Shown here piece after piece: positions 62,604-64,000 of a stretch of DNA of 64,000 nucleotides. Source of the DNA: Amycolatopsis marina. Its GTDB lineage: Bacteria > Actinomycetota > Actinomycetes > Mycobacteriales > Pseudonocardiaceae. The DNA lies in assembly GCF_900111885.1 (NCBI RefSeq), contig NZ_FOKG01000013.1, positions 62,001 through 126,000 of the forward strand, read 5' to 3'. The notes under the pieces are model-generated. The model was given only the letters and a program-made list of their open reading frames with translations. It was not told the origin of the DNA and made no database searches. Every line of letters starts with the position of its first letter. Positions within the stretch are counted from its first letter, which is position 1. The position numbers were made by a program, and so were the translations under genes.

Positions 62604-64000
62604 TCAGCCGGGAATTCCTGGCAACCGGATCGTGAGCAGGGCGCCGCCCTCGGGTGCGTTGGCGGCGTAGACGGTGCCGCCGTGTCGTTCGGCGGCCTGT
62701 TTGACGATGGCGAGCCCGAGGCCGGAGCCGGGCAGTGTGCGTGCCTCGGAGGATCGGTAGAAGCGGTCGAACACCTTCGGCAGGTCGTCCTCGGCGATCC
62801 CGGGCCCGGAGTCGGCGACCTCGAGCACGGCGGTGCCGTCCCCCAGCGGGCGCAATCGGACGCGGACCACTGAGCCCTCGGGAGCGAACTTCACGGCGTT
62901 GTCCAGCAGGTTGAGCACGGCCCGTTCCAGCGCGCTGGAGTCTCCGGTGAGCACCCAGGGCTGCAGCTCGACGTCGAAGTCGATCTCCCCGGCGCGCCTG
63001 CGGGCACGGTCCAGCGCCCGCTCGACGGTCTCCACGAGTTCGACACGTTCGAACTCGGCGCGGGGTTCGTCCTGCCTGGCCAGCTCCACGAGGTCGCCGA
63101 TGAGCTGGGTCAGCTCGTCGAGCTGACCGCTGATGTCGGCCTCGATCTCGTCCCTGTCCTTTTCTGACAGGGATGCGGTCTGCGAGCGGCTCGCGGCGAG
63201 GAGCAGTTCCAGATTGGTGCGCAGGGAGGTCAGCGGGGTGCGCAGTTCGTGGCCTGCGTCGGCGACGAGTTGACGCTGCCGTTCCTGGGACTCCGCCACC
63301 GCACCGAGCATCGTGTTGAAGCTGTGGGTGAGCCGAGCCAGCTCGTCGTCGCCGCTGACCGGGATCGGCCGCAGATCACCGGTTCGGGACACGCGCTCGG
63401 TGGCGGACGTGAGTCGTTCGACGGGACGCAGGCCGCCGCGCGCGACCGCGGTGCCTGCGAGCGCGGCGACGACCACGCCCGCGCCGCTGATCAGCAGCAG
63501 CACGAGGGACAGTTCGGCGAGGGTGTGCTTGGTGGGGCCGAGCGACTGCGCGAGCACCATGGCCTCGCCGACACCCGACGGCAGGGCGATCACCCGCGTA
63601 TCGGTGGCGGTGTCGGTGCGCAGCGAGTAGGGGGACTCACCCCGGGCCACCGCGAGTTCGGGCTCGCCCCACGGCGGCTGGCGGCCCTCGCCCGGATAGA
63701 CCAGCTGCTTTTCGTCGGAGTAGAGCAGGCCGATCTGGATGTCGGTACTGGCCAGGAAGGCACCGGGGATCTGCTGCAGTCTGCTCTGCACCGGCGGAGT
63801 CTCCACCGCGGAGGTGGCGCGCTGGATGAGTGTGTCGTCGATCTGCTGGTAGAGGTTGTCGCGGACGGTGAGGTAGGCACCGAGCGACACCAGGCCGACC
63901 GCGCCGGCGACGCAGATGGCCGCGAGCAGGGTGACCCTGGCTCGCAGGGAGAAGCGGCGCCGCCCGGCCGGAGCGGACGGTTCCGCGACGGAAGCGGCAC
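62604..64000 (-). CDS. Sensor histidine kinase, MprB-like (5' end outside the window)
   Basis: The frame is open to the right edge, giving at least 465 residues. It has a first helix (LRARVTLLAAICVAGAVGLVS), an outer sensor region of about 130 residues, a second helix, HAMP, HisKA (VADAGHELRTPLTSLRTNLELL) and ATPase (NLLDNAVKFAPEG, GSGLGLAIVKQAAERHGG). The layout resembles MprB-type envelope-stress kinases. The matching regulator is presumably just beyond the window. Confidence 0.88.
   Translation of the reverse strand, partial: AASVAEPSAPAGRRRFSLRARVTLLAAICVAGAVGLVSLGAYLTVRDNLYQQIDDTLIQRATSAVETPPVQSRLQQIPGAFLASTDIQIGLLYSDEKQLVYPGEGRQPPWGEPELAVARGESPYSLRTDTATDTRVIALPSGVGEAMVLAQSLGPTKHTLAELSLVLLLISGAGVVVAALAGTAVARGGLRPVERLTSATERVSRTGDLRPIPVSGDDELARLTHSFNTMLGAVAESQERQRQLVADAGHELRTPLTSLRTNLELLLAASRSQTASLSEKDRDEIEADISGQLDELTQLIGDLVELARQDEPRAEFERVELVETVERALDRARRRAGEIDFDVELQPWVLTGDSSALERAVLNLLDNAVKFAPEGSVVRVRLRPLGDGTAVLEVADSGPGIAEDDLPKVFDRFYRSSEARTLPGSGLGLAIVKQAAERHGGTVYAANAPEGGALLTIRLPGIPG

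Overview
High GC, abundant GTG/TTG starts, many 4-bp overlapping (ATGA/GTGA) start-stop junctions and the gene families present point to an actinobacterium, most likely a member of the Pseudonocardiaceae (Amycolatopsis/Saccharopolyspora-like). No taxonomic marker is present, so this is an inference.

Bases 1-29000 hold a specialised-metabolite cluster that I read as a new type of glycosylated, probably halogenated, linaridin-like RiPP locus. Two 86-residue peptides (16914-17174 and 22788-23048) share a P-V-L-x-T-P sequence (the PxxxTP signature of linaridin precursors), a hydrophobic centre and a D/AELL-x-x-R tail, and each is followed by a perfect hairpin. Around them a trio of genes is present twice: an HTTM (vitamin-K-carboxylase-like) membrane protein, an alpha/beta hydrolase and a small membrane-anchored 'FFAPxP' protein. 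One copy (14537-15433, 13569-14540, 12940-13572) continues into a CypM-like methyltransferase, a sterol-type glycosyltransferase, a haem-less P450-like helper and a DesVII-type glycosyltransferase. The other copy (18476-22708) carries an ABC exporter and ends in a flavin-dependent halogenase-like gene. A 3,4-ketoisomerase, a sugar aminotransferase and an N,N-dimethyltransferase at 1185-3558 could make a dTDP-mycaminose-type amino sugar for the DesVII/DesVIII-type pair. Two acyl-CoA-dehydrogenase-like flavoproteins (one fused to an SRPBCC domain), a heterodimeric M16 peptidase pair (a candidate leader peptidase) and a small secreted protein lie to the right. Regulation and self-protection candidates are two paralogous LuxR proteins, a NarL-type two-component system and an ABC-2 drug-type exporter.

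Bases 29000-44700 are a mixed accessory region: aromatic amino acid decarboxylase, MsbA-like ABC exporter, RibD-C/DHFR-like reductase, an I36-like secreted protein, a WYL regulator divergent from an epoxide hydrolase, two SMP-30/NHL-type proteins, TetR and AraC regulators, and two tandem paralogous lipoproteins with the scar of a third. A broken two-component system lies at 36422-36805. A tRNA-Ala(CGC) at 44729-44804 marks the edge of this region.

Bases 44860-64000 look like conserved housekeeping chromosome: GlpR/Glp divisome and MoeA-like proteins, UTP-glucose-1-P uridylyltransferase, 5-formyl-THF cyclo-ligase, FmdB, SAF protein, MscL, a MogA-like protein, a sugar-nucleotide epimerase, a two-component system, a GT-C membrane protein, a GT2/GT2-like/methyltransferase operon, an HtrA protease, GalT, a DeoR regulator and a sensor kinase cut by the window end.
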